Shown piece after piece: positions 6,694 to 12,869 of a stretch of DNA of 14,081 nucleotides. This stretch comes from Eubacteriales bacterium (GTDB lineage Bacteria; Bacillota; Clostridia; Christensenellales; SZUA-584). The notes below the pieces were generated by a model that was not told the origin of the DNA, did no database searches, and saw nothing but the letters and a program-made list of their open reading frames with translations. The number at the start of each line of letters is the position of its first letter. Positions within the stretch are counted from its first letter, which is position 1. Both the position numbers and the translations under genes were made by a program. The stretch spans positions 1 to 14,081 of the forward strand of contig JAQTSP010000036.1 of the NCBI GenBank assembly GCA_028711205.1, in the 5' to 3' direction.

Positions 6694-7146
6694 TTCTGAT
6701 CCTCGGAGTGAATTAAACAACAATGGAGGTTTTTTAATAGCAAAGAGGACATCCGCAAAATACTCATTATAGCAAAAGCCCTCCATTGTTGGGGTTGAGA
6801 GTTGGGAAAATATCCGTCCCCAATCATGACGTCTGCCTGTCCATTTTTTTGTGTCTACTGTAGCCAGATATAGCATCTTGAATAGGCTATCGTCAGTCGG
6901 AAATACGCCCTTATTTTTCGTCACTTTTCTGAGTTGACGGTTAGACCCCTCGATGGCGTTAGCAGTGTAAATCAGCTTTCTGACCTCTTCAGGGTACTTG
7001 AAAAAGGTGGGTAATTCAGCCCAGTTTTTACGCCAGGGCAGCACGATTTTCGGATATTTTTTGCCCCAGACCACATCGAATTGCTCCAGCTCGGAAAGCG
7101 CAGTTTCCTCGCTTGGTGCAGTATATACTCTTTTCAAATCGAGCAT
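6646..7146 (-). pseudogene. IS256-family transposase, C-terminal fragment
   Basis: This is the longest intact piece of the broken transposase, with 166 codons from MLDLKRVYTAP. Residues to about 117 carry the KKYPKIVLPWRKNW, FFKYPEEVRKLIYTANAIEGSNRQ, RKVTKNKGVFPTDD and KKWTGRRHDWG features of IS256 transposases, including the catalytic Glu in IEGSN. After SQLS the reading frame runs into the inverted repeat and then antisense into the last 48 bases of the ROK gene, so its last 50 or so residues are not transposase. The first codons are not a true start: the sequence in front (KDIKP) belongs to the same protein but is cut off by a frameshift. Confidence 0.8.
6718..6791. repeat. 12-bp perfect inverted repeat (hairpin) between the ROK gene and the IS256 remnant
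   Basis: CAACAATGGAGG (6718-6729) and CCTCCATTGTTG (6780-6791) are exact reverse complements separated by 50 bases. No clear target duplication flanks them and no long T-run follows on either strand. The right arm begins exactly where similarity to IS256 transposase ends. It may be the remnant of an element end, a tiny hairpin element, or a weak bidirectional terminator. Confidence 0.6.
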
Positions 7147-7527
7147 GAGCGGCTTAATGTCTTTGTATTAGCAAAACATGTGCTGTTGCGGATTTGATGA
7201 ATCACACACTTTTGTATCTCTGTGTTAGGAAATACTGCGCTGATCGCCTCTGAAAAGCCACTCAGGCCATCGACACAGGCAATAAGTCCTTCGCTATGGG
7301 CAGTATTTTGTCGTAATCCGGCTGATTGTACTGTCTGAGATATCCACACCGTACAAGTCTTGTATGTGCGCTGCCATATCGCCTGTGGTCATCCCTTTGG
7401 CGTACATGAATAGAATTTTCCATTTAATCTTATCCGTGAGCATTTTTTAGTGTTTGCCGACCAGCTTGGGTTCAAACTCGTCCTGTCTATCTCGTGGTAT
7501 TTTAACGTCTACGTCACCATAGCTTTG
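6795..7527 (-). mobile_element. IS256-family insertion sequence remnant, multiply disabled transposase
   Basis: Read on the minus strand across frames, the stretch follows an IS256 transposase in order. It runs SYGDVDVKIPRDRQDEFEP, MYAKGMTTGDMAAHIQDLYG, DISDSTISRIT, ACVDGLSGF, CVIHQIRNST, then KDIKPLM and LKRVYTAP, and finally the block with IEGSNRQLRKVTK and KKWTGRR. The N-terminal part (about 90 residues) is missing. TAA at 7447-7449 interrupts the frame. A junction near 7287-7308 has lost about 90 residues, including the first catalytic Asp. A one-base deletion near 7170 shifts the frame again. The second Asp (VDGL) and the Glu (IEGSN) remain. No terminal inverted repeats typical of IS256 could be found. 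The element is dead and old. Confidence 0.85.
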
Positions 7528-7621
7528 AAACAGATAAGAATATTGCCCCATTCGACAGAATAATTATATCAGATTGTGCAATAAACGATGATCCCTATAA
7601 CCAGGCCATAAATAAAGATAA

Positions 7622-7894
7622 CTAATCTTCGTCATCCTCGTAATACAGCCGCTCAAACTCTTCCCAGACCCGGTCCAACTGCGCTTCATCCGGGATGGGG
7701 CCATAGCAGTCGTTCCCATCCTCGTCCTCCGTGATTTCGAGCAATATCACTTCGCCGTTCTTCACACCGTCCACCTCCGATTCGGGCGTCAGCGCCACGT
7801 AAAAGCTGTCCTCAAAATCAAAAGTCATGATGTGAAAGAATTTCACATCGCGTCCCTGCTCGTCCTTCAATACAACAACACTGTCATCGCTCAT
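7622..7894 (-). CDS. DUF1292 domain-containing protein (YrzB-like)
   Basis: The 90-residue acidic protein matches DUF1292: VVVLKDEQGRDVKFFHI at the start, then DFEDSFYVAL, a VILLEITEDEDGND stretch and a C-terminal DRVWEEFERLYYEDDED. The function is unknown. The family travels with ireB and ruvX in many Bacillota, as here. It is the last gene of that cluster, 82 bases after ruvX. A TTG at 7897 with 6-base spacing from GGGAG is an equally possible start; the ATG at 7894 has 9-base spacing. The DNA directly downstream is the decayed IS256 copy, so whatever normally follows this gene has been displaced. Confidence 0.88.
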   Translation of the reverse strand: MSDDSVVVLKDEQGRDVKFFHIMTFDFEDSFYVALTPESEVDGVKNGEVILLEITEDEDGNDCYGPIPDEAQLDRVWEEFERLYYEDDED

Positions 7895-7976
7895 CAATTC
7901 ATTCTCCCGCCTGTTACGGCTTATATTATTATTGGCTTGTTCCCGGCCGGTTTATACATATGACTTTGCGGCCGCG

Positions 7977-8393
7977 CTAAACCTTGCGGGTATCAAGATA
8001 CGCCTGCAGTATATACACGGCGGCCAGCTTGTCGATGACCTGCCTGCGCTTTTTTCTTGACACATCCGCTTCAAGCAGCGTCCGCTCCGCGCTGACCGTG
8101 GTCAGCCGCTCGTCCTGAAACTTGACGTCTAAGCCAAGCGCTTCGACCTCGCGCATAAACGCCCTCGCCTTTTCAGCAGCGGGGCCCTCACTGCCGTTCA
8201 TGTTCAGCGGCAGGCCGGCTACCACCGTCTTTGCGCCAAGCTCTTTGGCCTTGCCCGCAATGTATGCCGCGTCGCCCTGACCGGTCCGCGTATACGTCTC
8301 GATGCCCTGCGCGGTCATCCCCAGGAGGTCGGAGGCCGCGATGCCGATACGTTTTTCTCCGATATCAATGCCCATTACTCTTATCATATACAT
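7977..8393 (-). CDS. ruvX: Holliday junction resolvase-like protein RuvX (YqgF family)
   Basis: The 138-residue protein has the RNase H-like fold motifs of the YqgF/RuvX family: MGIDIGEKRIGIA with Asp10, GLPLNMNGSEGP (60-71), DERLTT (94-99) and a late Asp121 in VIDKLAA. Family members act in 16S rRNA 5'-end maturation and/or resolve Holliday junctions. The length fits the usual 138-150. Several starts are in frame. An ATG at 8399 forms an ATGA overlap with the preceding reductase stop, but it leaves the SD (AAAGGTG) only one base away. The ATG at 8393 has 7-base spacing and is preferred. Both imply translational coupling to the reductase. The longer frame up to 8456 lies inside the reductase and is not used. 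Confidence 0.9.
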   Translation of the reverse strand: MYMIRVMGIDIGEKRIGIAASDLLGMTAQGIETYTRTGQGDAAYIAGKAKELGAKTVVAGLPLNMNGSEGPAAEKARAFMREVEALGLDVKFQDERLTTVSAERTLLEADVSRKKRRQVIDKLAAVYILQAYLDTRKV

Positions 8394-8395
8394 AT

Positions 8396-9331
8396 TCATA
8401 TCACCTTTATCGCAAAATTCGGGCACGCGGCGCCACAATAGCCGCAAAACACGCACCGCTGCTGATCGATCTCTATGCTGCCGTTTTTAAGCCTCAGCGC
8501 ACCGCTTTGGCACGCTTTGACACAGCAACCGCAGCCCGTGCACCAGTCGTGTATCATCAGCTCTCTTTTTGTCCCGGCGCTGCCAAACGCGACGTCCCGC
8601 CGCCCTGAAAAAAACGCGCAGTTGTCGGCTATCTCCCGCAGGCTCTGCATGCCGACCGCGACCGTGTGCACATACGGGCTGTCCGCGGCATAGGCAAAAG
8701 CCTCTTTGGGGTCGCCGCAAAGGTGCCCGCCGCCAAGCGGTTTCATCGCGAAAATACCTTTGCCCGCTTCATACGCGCGCTTTACGGCATGCTCCATATC
8801 CTCTGCACTGCCGTCGGCCACGCCAAGGCCGCGTTTGTTGAATATCGAATGGATCACGTCAATACCGCCGTGCTTTGCCGCCGCCAGCACGCATGCGGTA
8901 AAATGCGTCGATACGCCAAAGGCGCGTATCACGCCTTCCTGTTTCTTTTTTAAGAAATATTCTATCGCCCCGCTGTGCCCTCTCAGCGTATGTTCGCTCT
9001 CCTGCTCGTGCAGCATGAATATATCGATATAATCCCTGCCGAGGCCCAAAAGCGCCTTGTCAAGGCTTTGCCTGGCCGTGTGTTCATCATATGCGTAAGA
9101 CTTCGTGGAGATGACCACATCGGGCGTGCCGGCAAACGCCTGCTTCAAATGCGGATATGTGCCGTATAATTCAGCGGTATCAAAAAAAGTCACGCCCATA
9201 TCATAAGCTGACTTTAATAACGCGGCGCCCTTTTTTGTATCAAAGTTCCTCTGAAGCGGGCTGATGGTCAATGTGCCGAAACATAGCCTTGATACACTGA
9301 TACCGGTACTCCCAAGTTTTGTGGTCTCCAA
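8396..9331 (-). CDS. aldo/keto reductase with C-terminal 2x[4Fe-4S] ferredoxin domain
   Basis: Residues 1-240 form an aldo/keto reductase barrel beginning KLGSTGISVSRLCFGT, with the tetrad Asp51, Tyr56 (AELYG), Lys77 (STKS) and His108 (MLHEQ). Residues 260-308 add a bacterial-type ferredoxin domain with Cys264/267/270/274 and Cys293/296/299/303, which should hold two 4Fe-4S clusters. The fusion is common in anaerobes. The substrate is not known, and electrons may come from ferredoxin rather than NAD(P)H. The start is a TTG immediately after the TGA of ireB, in the same frame, with no separate ribosome site. Its stop overlaps the ruvX start region. The family normally begins M-x(3-4)-LGxTG, which supports this TTG. 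It is inserted inside the otherwise conserved ireB-ruvX-DUF1292 order. Confidence 0.9.
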   Translation of the reverse strand: METTKLGSTGISVSRLCFGTLTISPLQRNFDTKKGAALLKSAYDMGVTFFDTAELYGTYPHLKQAFAGTPDVVISTKSYAYDEHTARQSLDKALLGLGRDYIDIFMLHEQESEHTLRGHSGAIEYFLKKKQEGVIRAFGVSTHFTACVLAAAKHGGIDVIHSIFNKRGLGVADGSAEDMEHAVKRAYEAGKGIFAMKPLGGGHLCGDPKEAFAYAADSPYVHTVAVGMQSLREIADNCAFFSGRRDVAFGSAGTKRELMIHDWCTGCGCCVKACQSGALRLKNGSIEIDQQRCVFCGYCGAACPNFAIKVI

Positions 9332-9601
9332 TCAATCGTCTGCCTTCATAATATTCTCTATATAGACCTTCACAAACTCTTCTAACAGCTCGTCCCTCTC
9401 AACGCGTTTCACAAGAGAGCGGGCGTTTTTATAGCTTGTGATATACGTAGGGTCGCCGGAGATGATATATCCGACAAGCTGATTGACAGGATCGTACCCT
9501 TTATCTTTTAGCGCATCGCAAACAAGCCATATGACTTCTCTTGCCGGATTGTCAAGCTCTTTCTCCAGAGAAAATTTCATGGTCTCGTCAAATTTTGCCA
9601 C
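9332..9601 (-). CDS. ireB: IreB family regulatory phosphoprotein (UPF0297, YrzL)
   Basis: The 89-residue protein carries the UPF0297 core: ALKDKGYDPVNQLVGYIISGDPTYITSYKNARSL, followed by ERDELLEEFVKVYI. In Enterococcus, IreB is a substrate of the PASTA kinase IreK and affects cephalosporin resistance; elsewhere its job is unclear. The start is GTG with a strong site (AAGGGGGTG, 5-base spacing). It is the first gene of the transcription unit, with a well-formed promoter 25 bases upstream. In many Bacillota alaS lies directly upstream; here it does not. Confidence 0.92.
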   Translation of the reverse strand: MAKFDETMKFSLEKELDNPAREVIWLVCDALKDKGYDPVNQLVGYIISGDPTYITSYKNARSLVKRVERDELLEEFVKVYIENIMKADD

Positions 9602-9625
9602 TCAAACACCCCCTTGATATTATTT

Positions 9626-9654
9626 ATTATATACCACGGACAGGTACAATTCAA
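9626..9654 (-). promoter_or_regulatory. sigma-A promoter of the ireB-reductase-ruvX-DUF1292 operon
   Basis: TTGAAT (9654-9649), a 17-base spacer and TATAAT (9631-9626) on the minus strand. The predicted leader to the ireB GTG is only about 18 bases. Confidence 0.7.
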
Positions 9655-9761
9655 ACGAATTGCACAAATATTTATTTAATTTATGGTAAATTTGTAACGA
9701 TTTTATCACGCAATCATTAAGAATCTTTGTAAGGATTTTTTCTATCGTCTCAGATACTCGA

Positions 9762-9804
9762 AACCCGAAGTAAGCCGGCAAAAACGCCGGCTTATCTTAG
9801 GGTT
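9762..9804 (-). terminator. strong hairpin at the 3' end of the small membrane-protein gene
   Basis: The perfect stem TAAGCCGGC/GCCGGCTTA (9771-9779/9786-9794) around a 6-base loop extends outward, past a bulged T, through GAA/TTC and AACCC/GGGTT pairs, with one mismatch. It starts at the stop codon of the upstream small gene. There is no proper T-run on either strand, so it may be a weak terminator or a 3'-end stabiliser. Confidence 0.5.
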
Positions 9805-9964
9805 AACTGCCTGATTCCATCTTATCCATGTGGGCATTGATCACCTTTCTGCCCTTTTTGATAGCCTGCTGTATCTTCGGCTGAAAATACGGCATCGCTA
9901 TCATCGCGGCAGCCGCGCCGATCATACTGCCGGCGATCATGCCAAACACCAAATTCCCTCTCAT
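9803..9964 (-). CDS. small membrane-anchored protein, YtxH-like
   Basis: The 53-residue protein begins MRGNLVFGMIAGSMIGAAAAM, an N-terminal Gly/Ala-rich membrane segment. A basic, partly helical tail follows (KIQQAIKKGRKVINAHMDKM). The layout resembles short YtxH-like proteins, but I do not recognise a specific family. The ATG at 9964 has AAAGGAG with 7-base spacing; the longer frame to 10015 would start with TTG and no ribosome site. It lies 94 bases after iscU on the same strand, with TTGACT (10015-10010) upstream but a poor -10, so it may be transcribed from the isc operon. Function unknown. Confidence 0.65.
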   Translation of the reverse strand: MRGNLVFGMIAGSMIGAAAAMIAMPYFQPKIQQAIKKGRKVINAHMDKMESGS

Positions 9965-10058
9965 AAAAACACTCCTTTCAAGCAGTTCGCTACAGTTATT
10001 TTGCTCAAAAGTCAATCCGAAAACACAAGTATATCTATCTATTTATGGAACAAAAATC

Positions 10059-10424
10059 CTATTTTCTTGATTTGTAATCGTTGATCGCCGCTTTAAGCGC
10101 GTCTTCCGCCATCAGCGAACAGTGTATCTTCTTCTCAGGCAGGCCGCCAAGCTCTTTGATGATATCGCTTTTTGTCATCGCTTCGGCCTCCTCGATCGTT
10201 CTGCCCTTGGCCATGTCTGTCGCGATGCTCGAAGACGCGATCGCCGCACAGCAGCCGTACGTCTTATATTTGATATCGGTGATAATGTTGTCATCCACCC
10301 TTAAATACATTTTCATCGTGTCACCGCACTCACTGCTGCCGACCTCGGCGTAGCCGTCCGGATTTTCCATCTCTCCGACGTTATGCGGGTTTTTAAAATG
10401 CTCCAATACCTTGTCGTTATACAT
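10059..10424 (-). CDS. iscU: Fe-S cluster assembly scaffold IscU/NifU N-terminal type
   Basis: The 121-residue protein shows MYNDKVLEHFKNPHNVGEM, the cluster ligands Cys33 and Asp35 in SSECGD, Cys58/59 in YGCCAAIASSS, and Cys102 in HCSLMAEDAL. These are the scaffold residues on which the 2Fe-2S/4Fe-4S cluster is built from IscS sulfur. The length fits the short NifU-like scaffolds of Clostridia. The ATG at 10424 has AAAGGAG upstream and overlaps the end of iscS by 8 bases; the frame upstream to 10451 lacks a site. It is the third gene of the iscR-iscS-iscU operon. No hscA, fdx or iscA is nearby, as is usual in Clostridia. Confidence 0.94.
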   Translation of the reverse strand: MYNDKVLEHFKNPHNVGEMENPDGYAEVGSSECGDTMKMYLRVDDNIITDIKYKTYGCCAAIASSSIATDMAKGRTIEEAEAMTKSDIIKELGGLPEKKIHCSLMAEDALKAAINDYKSRK

Positions 10425-11589
10425 ATTTTTTGTCTCCTTTATATTGTGCAAAAAGCGGTGATATCTCTCTTAATCTTTCCGCCACATTCTTTGTTTTTTC
10501 GATAACCGTATCAATATCCTGCGCCGTGTTGCCTCGCCCGACCGTAAAGCGTATCGCCGCTCTTGCGTCAACGGTGCTCAGGCCCATCGCCAGCAGCACA
10601 TAGGACGGGCTTGTCGAGCCGGATGTGCACGCCGAACCGGTCGATACCGCGATACCCTCAAGGTCAAGATGGATCATCAGCGCCTCGCCCTCGATGCCGC
10701 GGAATGTGATGTTGACGTTGCCCGGCAGCCGGCTCGTCTCGTGGCCGTTCAGTTTGGTCATCGGCAGCGCCAGAAGGCCATCCCGAAGCCGCTTGGCAAG
10801 CACCGCCTCATGCGCGTTGTTTTGTTCCCTCTCCGCCGCCGCCAGTTCTATCGCCGCACCAAGCCCGACGATCCCCGGGGTATTGAGCGTGCTTGCGCGC
10901 ATGTCCTTTTCCTGCGCGCCGCCGTGCATGAACTTCGCAATGCCTGTCCCGTGTCTGATATACAGCGCGCCGGCGCCCTTCGGGCCGTAAAATTTGTGTG
11001 CGCTCAGCGAGAGCATATCGATGCCCAGCGCGTCCACATCGATGGGCACATGGCCGATGGCCTGTACGGCGTCCGTGTGAAACAGCACGCCGCGCGCACG
11101 CGCAATTTGCCCGATCTCGCGTATCGGCATCAGCGTGCCAACCTCGTTGTTCGCAAACATGATGCTGACAAGTACCGTATCGTCGCGTATCGCGCCGGCC
11201 ACGCTGTCCGCGCTGATCAGCCCCGAGCCGTCGGCGGGCAGATACGTCACGTCAAATCCGCGCGTCTCCAGATATTTGCATGTGTCGAGTACGGCGTGAT
11301 GCTCGACGGCGGACGTGACGATATGACCCTTTTTCGCAGCCTCCGCCGCGCCCTTTATCGCCCAGTTGTCGCTCTCTGTGCCGCCCGACGTAAAATAGAC
11401 CTCGTCCCGTTTCGCGCCGATCGCGTCTGCAACCTGCTGCCTCGCGATACCCACACCGCGTTCCGCCTCCTGGCCGTATCCATGCGCGCTCGAGGCGTTT
11501 CCGAAAACATCTTTAAAATAAGGGAGCATCGCTTCAAGCACCCGCTCGTCCGTATATGTCGTCGCTGCATGATCCAAATAGATACCCAT
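10417..11589 (-). CDS. iscS: cysteine desulfurase, IscS/NifS family
   Basis: The 390-residue PLP enzyme converts cysteine to alanine and an enzyme persulfide. It opens with YLDHAATTYTDERVLEAM. It has SGGTESDN (68-75), His98 in EHHAV, ANNEVG (146-151), HTDAVQ (171-176), the PLP lysine Lys199 in SAHKFYGPKG, and the catalytic Cys321 in GSACTSGS. The mobile-loop Cys with the short GSACTSG form is typical of the group I desulfurases that feed IscU and tRNA thiolation. The ATG follows iscR after 9 bases; the SD-like AGGG overlaps the iscR stop. MnmA, a common sulfur acceptor encoded next to such genes, is absent here, so IscU is the visible partner. Confidence 0.95.
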   Translation of the reverse strand: MGIYLDHAATTYTDERVLEAMLPYFKDVFGNASSAHGYGQEAERGVGIARQQVADAIGAKRDEVYFTSGGTESDNWAIKGAAEAAKKGHIVTSAVEHHAVLDTCKYLETRGFDVTYLPADGSGLISADSVAGAIRDDTVLVSIMFANNEVGTLMPIREIGQIARARGVLFHTDAVQAIGHVPIDVDALGIDMLSLSAHKFYGPKGAGALYIRHGTGIAKFMHGGAQEKDMRASTLNTPGIVGLGAAIELAAAEREQNNAHEAVLAKRLRDGLLALPMTKLNGHETSRLPGNVNITFRGIEGEALMIHLDLEGIAVSTGSACTSGSTSPSYVLLAMGLSTVDARAAIRFTVGRGNTAQDIDTVIEKTKNVAERLREISPLFAQYKGDKKYV

Positions 11590-11598
11590 ATCAATACC

Positions 11599-12051
11599 CT
11601 AACATTTCACGTTTTTTGCCTGCGGCCGGTCGGCGATCAGCCTGTGAAAATCGTCCACCATATCCTGGAGCGTGATCGCGTTGACCACGCCGGTAAAACC
11701 GTCGTAGATGCGCTGCCAGATAATATGCGTCGTACAGAGCCCGGCCTTCGCGCAGCCCGCCGCATCGTCACCCACGCAATCCGCCGGCACAAGCTCGCCT
11801 TCAAGCGCCGTTAAAACCTGTCCGACCGATATGCCGCCCGGCGTTTCCGCCAGCGTATATCCGCCGCCCGCGCCCCGCGTGCTTCTGACAAGCCCCGCAC
11901 CTTTGAGCTTCGAGAATATCTGCTCGAGATACTGTTCGCTCAAATTTTGCATCGCCGCGATCTGTTTGATGGAAAGCGGGTCTTGCCCGTATGCTTTTGC
12001 AAGCTCGAACATCGCCCGAAGCCCGTACCGCCCCTTTGTCGATATGATCAA
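11599..12051 (-). CDS. iscR: Rrf2/IscR-family transcriptional regulator with Fe-S cysteines
   Basis: The protein has 150 residues from the TTG at 12051. It begins ISTKGRYGLRAMFELA, followed by the Rrf2 winged helix (LSIKQIAAMQNLSEQYLEQIFSKLKGAGLVRSTRG in parts) and GAGGGYTLA. Cys92, Cys100 and Cys106 with His109 match the pattern of the 2Fe-2S ligands of IscR (three Cys and one His), with one gap two residues longer. It should sense the Fe-S state and repress its own operon. A TTG at 12060 is also in frame but touches the SD AGGAG; the TTG at 12051 has 9-base spacing and gives the usual M-x-ISTKGRYG start. The alternative CymR-type regulator lacks these cysteines. A palindrome covers its promoter. 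Confidence 0.9.
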   Translation of the reverse strand: MIISTKGRYGLRAMFELAKAYGQDPLSIKQIAAMQNLSEQYLEQIFSKLKGAGLVRSTRGAGGGYTLAETPGGISVGQVLTALEGELVPADCVGDDAAGCAKAGLCTTHIIWQRIYDGFTGVVNAITLQDMVDDFHRLIADRPQAKNVKC

Positions 12052-12149
12052 CGCGTCCAACTCCTATTCCACACCCCAAGAAGCTTGCGGCTTTTCGGGA
12101 ACCCGTAATAACGACCGCCCGGAATAAATCCGAGTCTTTTTGTCAGGAT

Positions 12150-12179
12150 TATGATAATATATCATAGTAATTTTGTCAA
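12150..12179 (-). promoter_or_regulatory. isc operon promoter with overlapping palindromic operator
   Basis: TTGACA (12179-12174), a 17-base spacer and TATCAT (12156-12151) on the minus strand. The perfect palindrome TATGATA-3-TATCATA (12150-12166) covers the -10 and the spacer end, the position for a repressor. IscR is the obvious candidate. The leader to the iscR TTG is about 90 bases. Confidence 0.65.
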
Positions 12180-12214
12180 GATTATTTTGTGCAAAATAAG
12201 ATGTTTAATCCACA

Positions 12215-12244
12215 GAAAAACACACCGTGGGGCGTCCGGTGTGT
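12215..12244 (-). terminator. intrinsic terminator of hsp20
   Basis: On the minus strand, ACACACCG, a 9-base loop and CGGTGTGT form a perfect 8-bp stem followed by TTTTTC. It sits about 30 bases after the hsp20 stop and upstream of the isc promoter, insulating the two units. Confidence 0.85.
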
Positions 12245-12275
12245 CTCATCAAATTCTTCGTCATTTTTCTATACG

Positions 12276-12722
12276 CTATTCGATATCGATGTGTTTTGAC
12301 TCGAGGGCCTTCTCCTTCCGCGGCACGGTCACTTTTAGCACGCCGTCCTCAAGCTTTGCGCGGACACCATCTTTTTTTATGTCGCCAAGGTAAATGCTGC
12401 GGCTCATCGAGGCGTAGCGTCTTTCCCTGTGGATATAGTTCTTGTCTTTCTCGTCGATGTTTTCTTCCCTTATTATCGCGATATTTAAGCTGCCTTCGTT
12501 TAATTCGAGCGTAACCTCATCTTTGTTGACGCCAGGCAATTCCGCCTCGATCAGGTATTCGTTGGCCGTCTCCTGCACATCCACTTTAAAAGTGTCTCTT
12601 ATAAGGCTTCTTCCCGGGACCCATGTATCGCTGAAAAAATCATCGAGCATATTGTAGAAATCCTCAAAACCGGCGGCTGCAGCACCTCTGTTCCGGCGGT
12701 TGAACGGTACCAGATTTGCCAT
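12276..12722 (-). CDS. Hsp20/alpha-crystallin small heat-shock protein
   Basis: The 148-residue protein has a short N-terminal arm (MANLVPFNRRNRG), an alpha-crystallin domain from about 44 to 137 (DVQETANEYLIEAELPGV, then LNIAIIREE, IHRERRYASMSRSIYLG) and the closing LEDGVLKVTVPR (125-136). It is an ATP-independent holdase that keeps unfolding proteins soluble. The ATG at 12722 has AAGGAG with 9-base spacing; an ATG at 12728 has 3-base spacing, and the frame up to 12773 runs into the CIRCE element. It is monocistronic, with its own promoter, CIRCE operator and terminator. The Cys-free sequence is ordinary for the family. Confidence 0.93.
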   Translation of the reverse strand: MANLVPFNRRNRGAAAAGFEDFYNMLDDFFSDTWVPGRSLIRDTFKVDVQETANEYLIEAELPGVNKDEVTLELNEGSLNIAIIREENIDEKDKNYIHRERRYASMSRSIYLGDIKKDGVRAKLEDGVLKVTVPRKEKALESKHIDIE

Positions 12723-12753
12723 GTCCATCAACTCCTTTTCAATCAGATTTTTG

Positions 12754-12780
12754 TTATCACTCTCGCCCCGCAAGTGCTAA
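12754..12780. promoter_or_regulatory. CIRCE element (HrcA operator)
   Basis: TTATCACTC-N9-AAGTGCTAA differs from the consensus TTAGCACTC-N9-GAGTGCTAA at one base per arm. It lies between the hsp20 -10 box and its ribosome site, the classical position for HrcA repression at normal temperature. Confidence 0.85.
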
Positions 12781-12789
12781 TCCTAAATT

Positions 12790-12795
12790 ATTATA
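12790..12795 (-). promoter_or_regulatory. hsp20 promoter -10 box
   Basis: TATAAT on the minus strand (12795-12790) just upstream of CIRCE. No good -35 sits at 17 bases; TTAACA lies about 20 bases upstream. Confidence 0.5.
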
Positions 12796-12869
12796 TACCA
12801 CTTTGAGTTTTTTAGTGTTAACCGCATGGCACAATATTTTTACAATTTTTCATGCCGCATATCCCCGGT

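Noticed and set aside
8569..9032. Several Arg/Pro/Cys-rich plus-strand frames over the aldo/keto reductase
   Set aside because: They are compositional shadows of the reductase coding sequence.
9329..9334. TGA between ireB and the reductase as a selenocysteine codon
   Set aside because: The ireB family ends here and the reductase family starts here. No Sec-insertion stem-loop or conserved Cys position supports recoding.
10000..10016. TTGACT upstream of the small membrane-protein gene as a full promoter
   Set aside because: The hexamer at 17-base spacing is TAGCGA, a poor -10. Read-through from the isc operon is equally likely.
10669..11814. A 381-residue open frame on the plus strand antisense to iscS and iscR
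   Set aside because: It is the reverse shadow of two strongly supported genes in GC-richer DNA. It has no ribosome site and shows no recognisable protein features.
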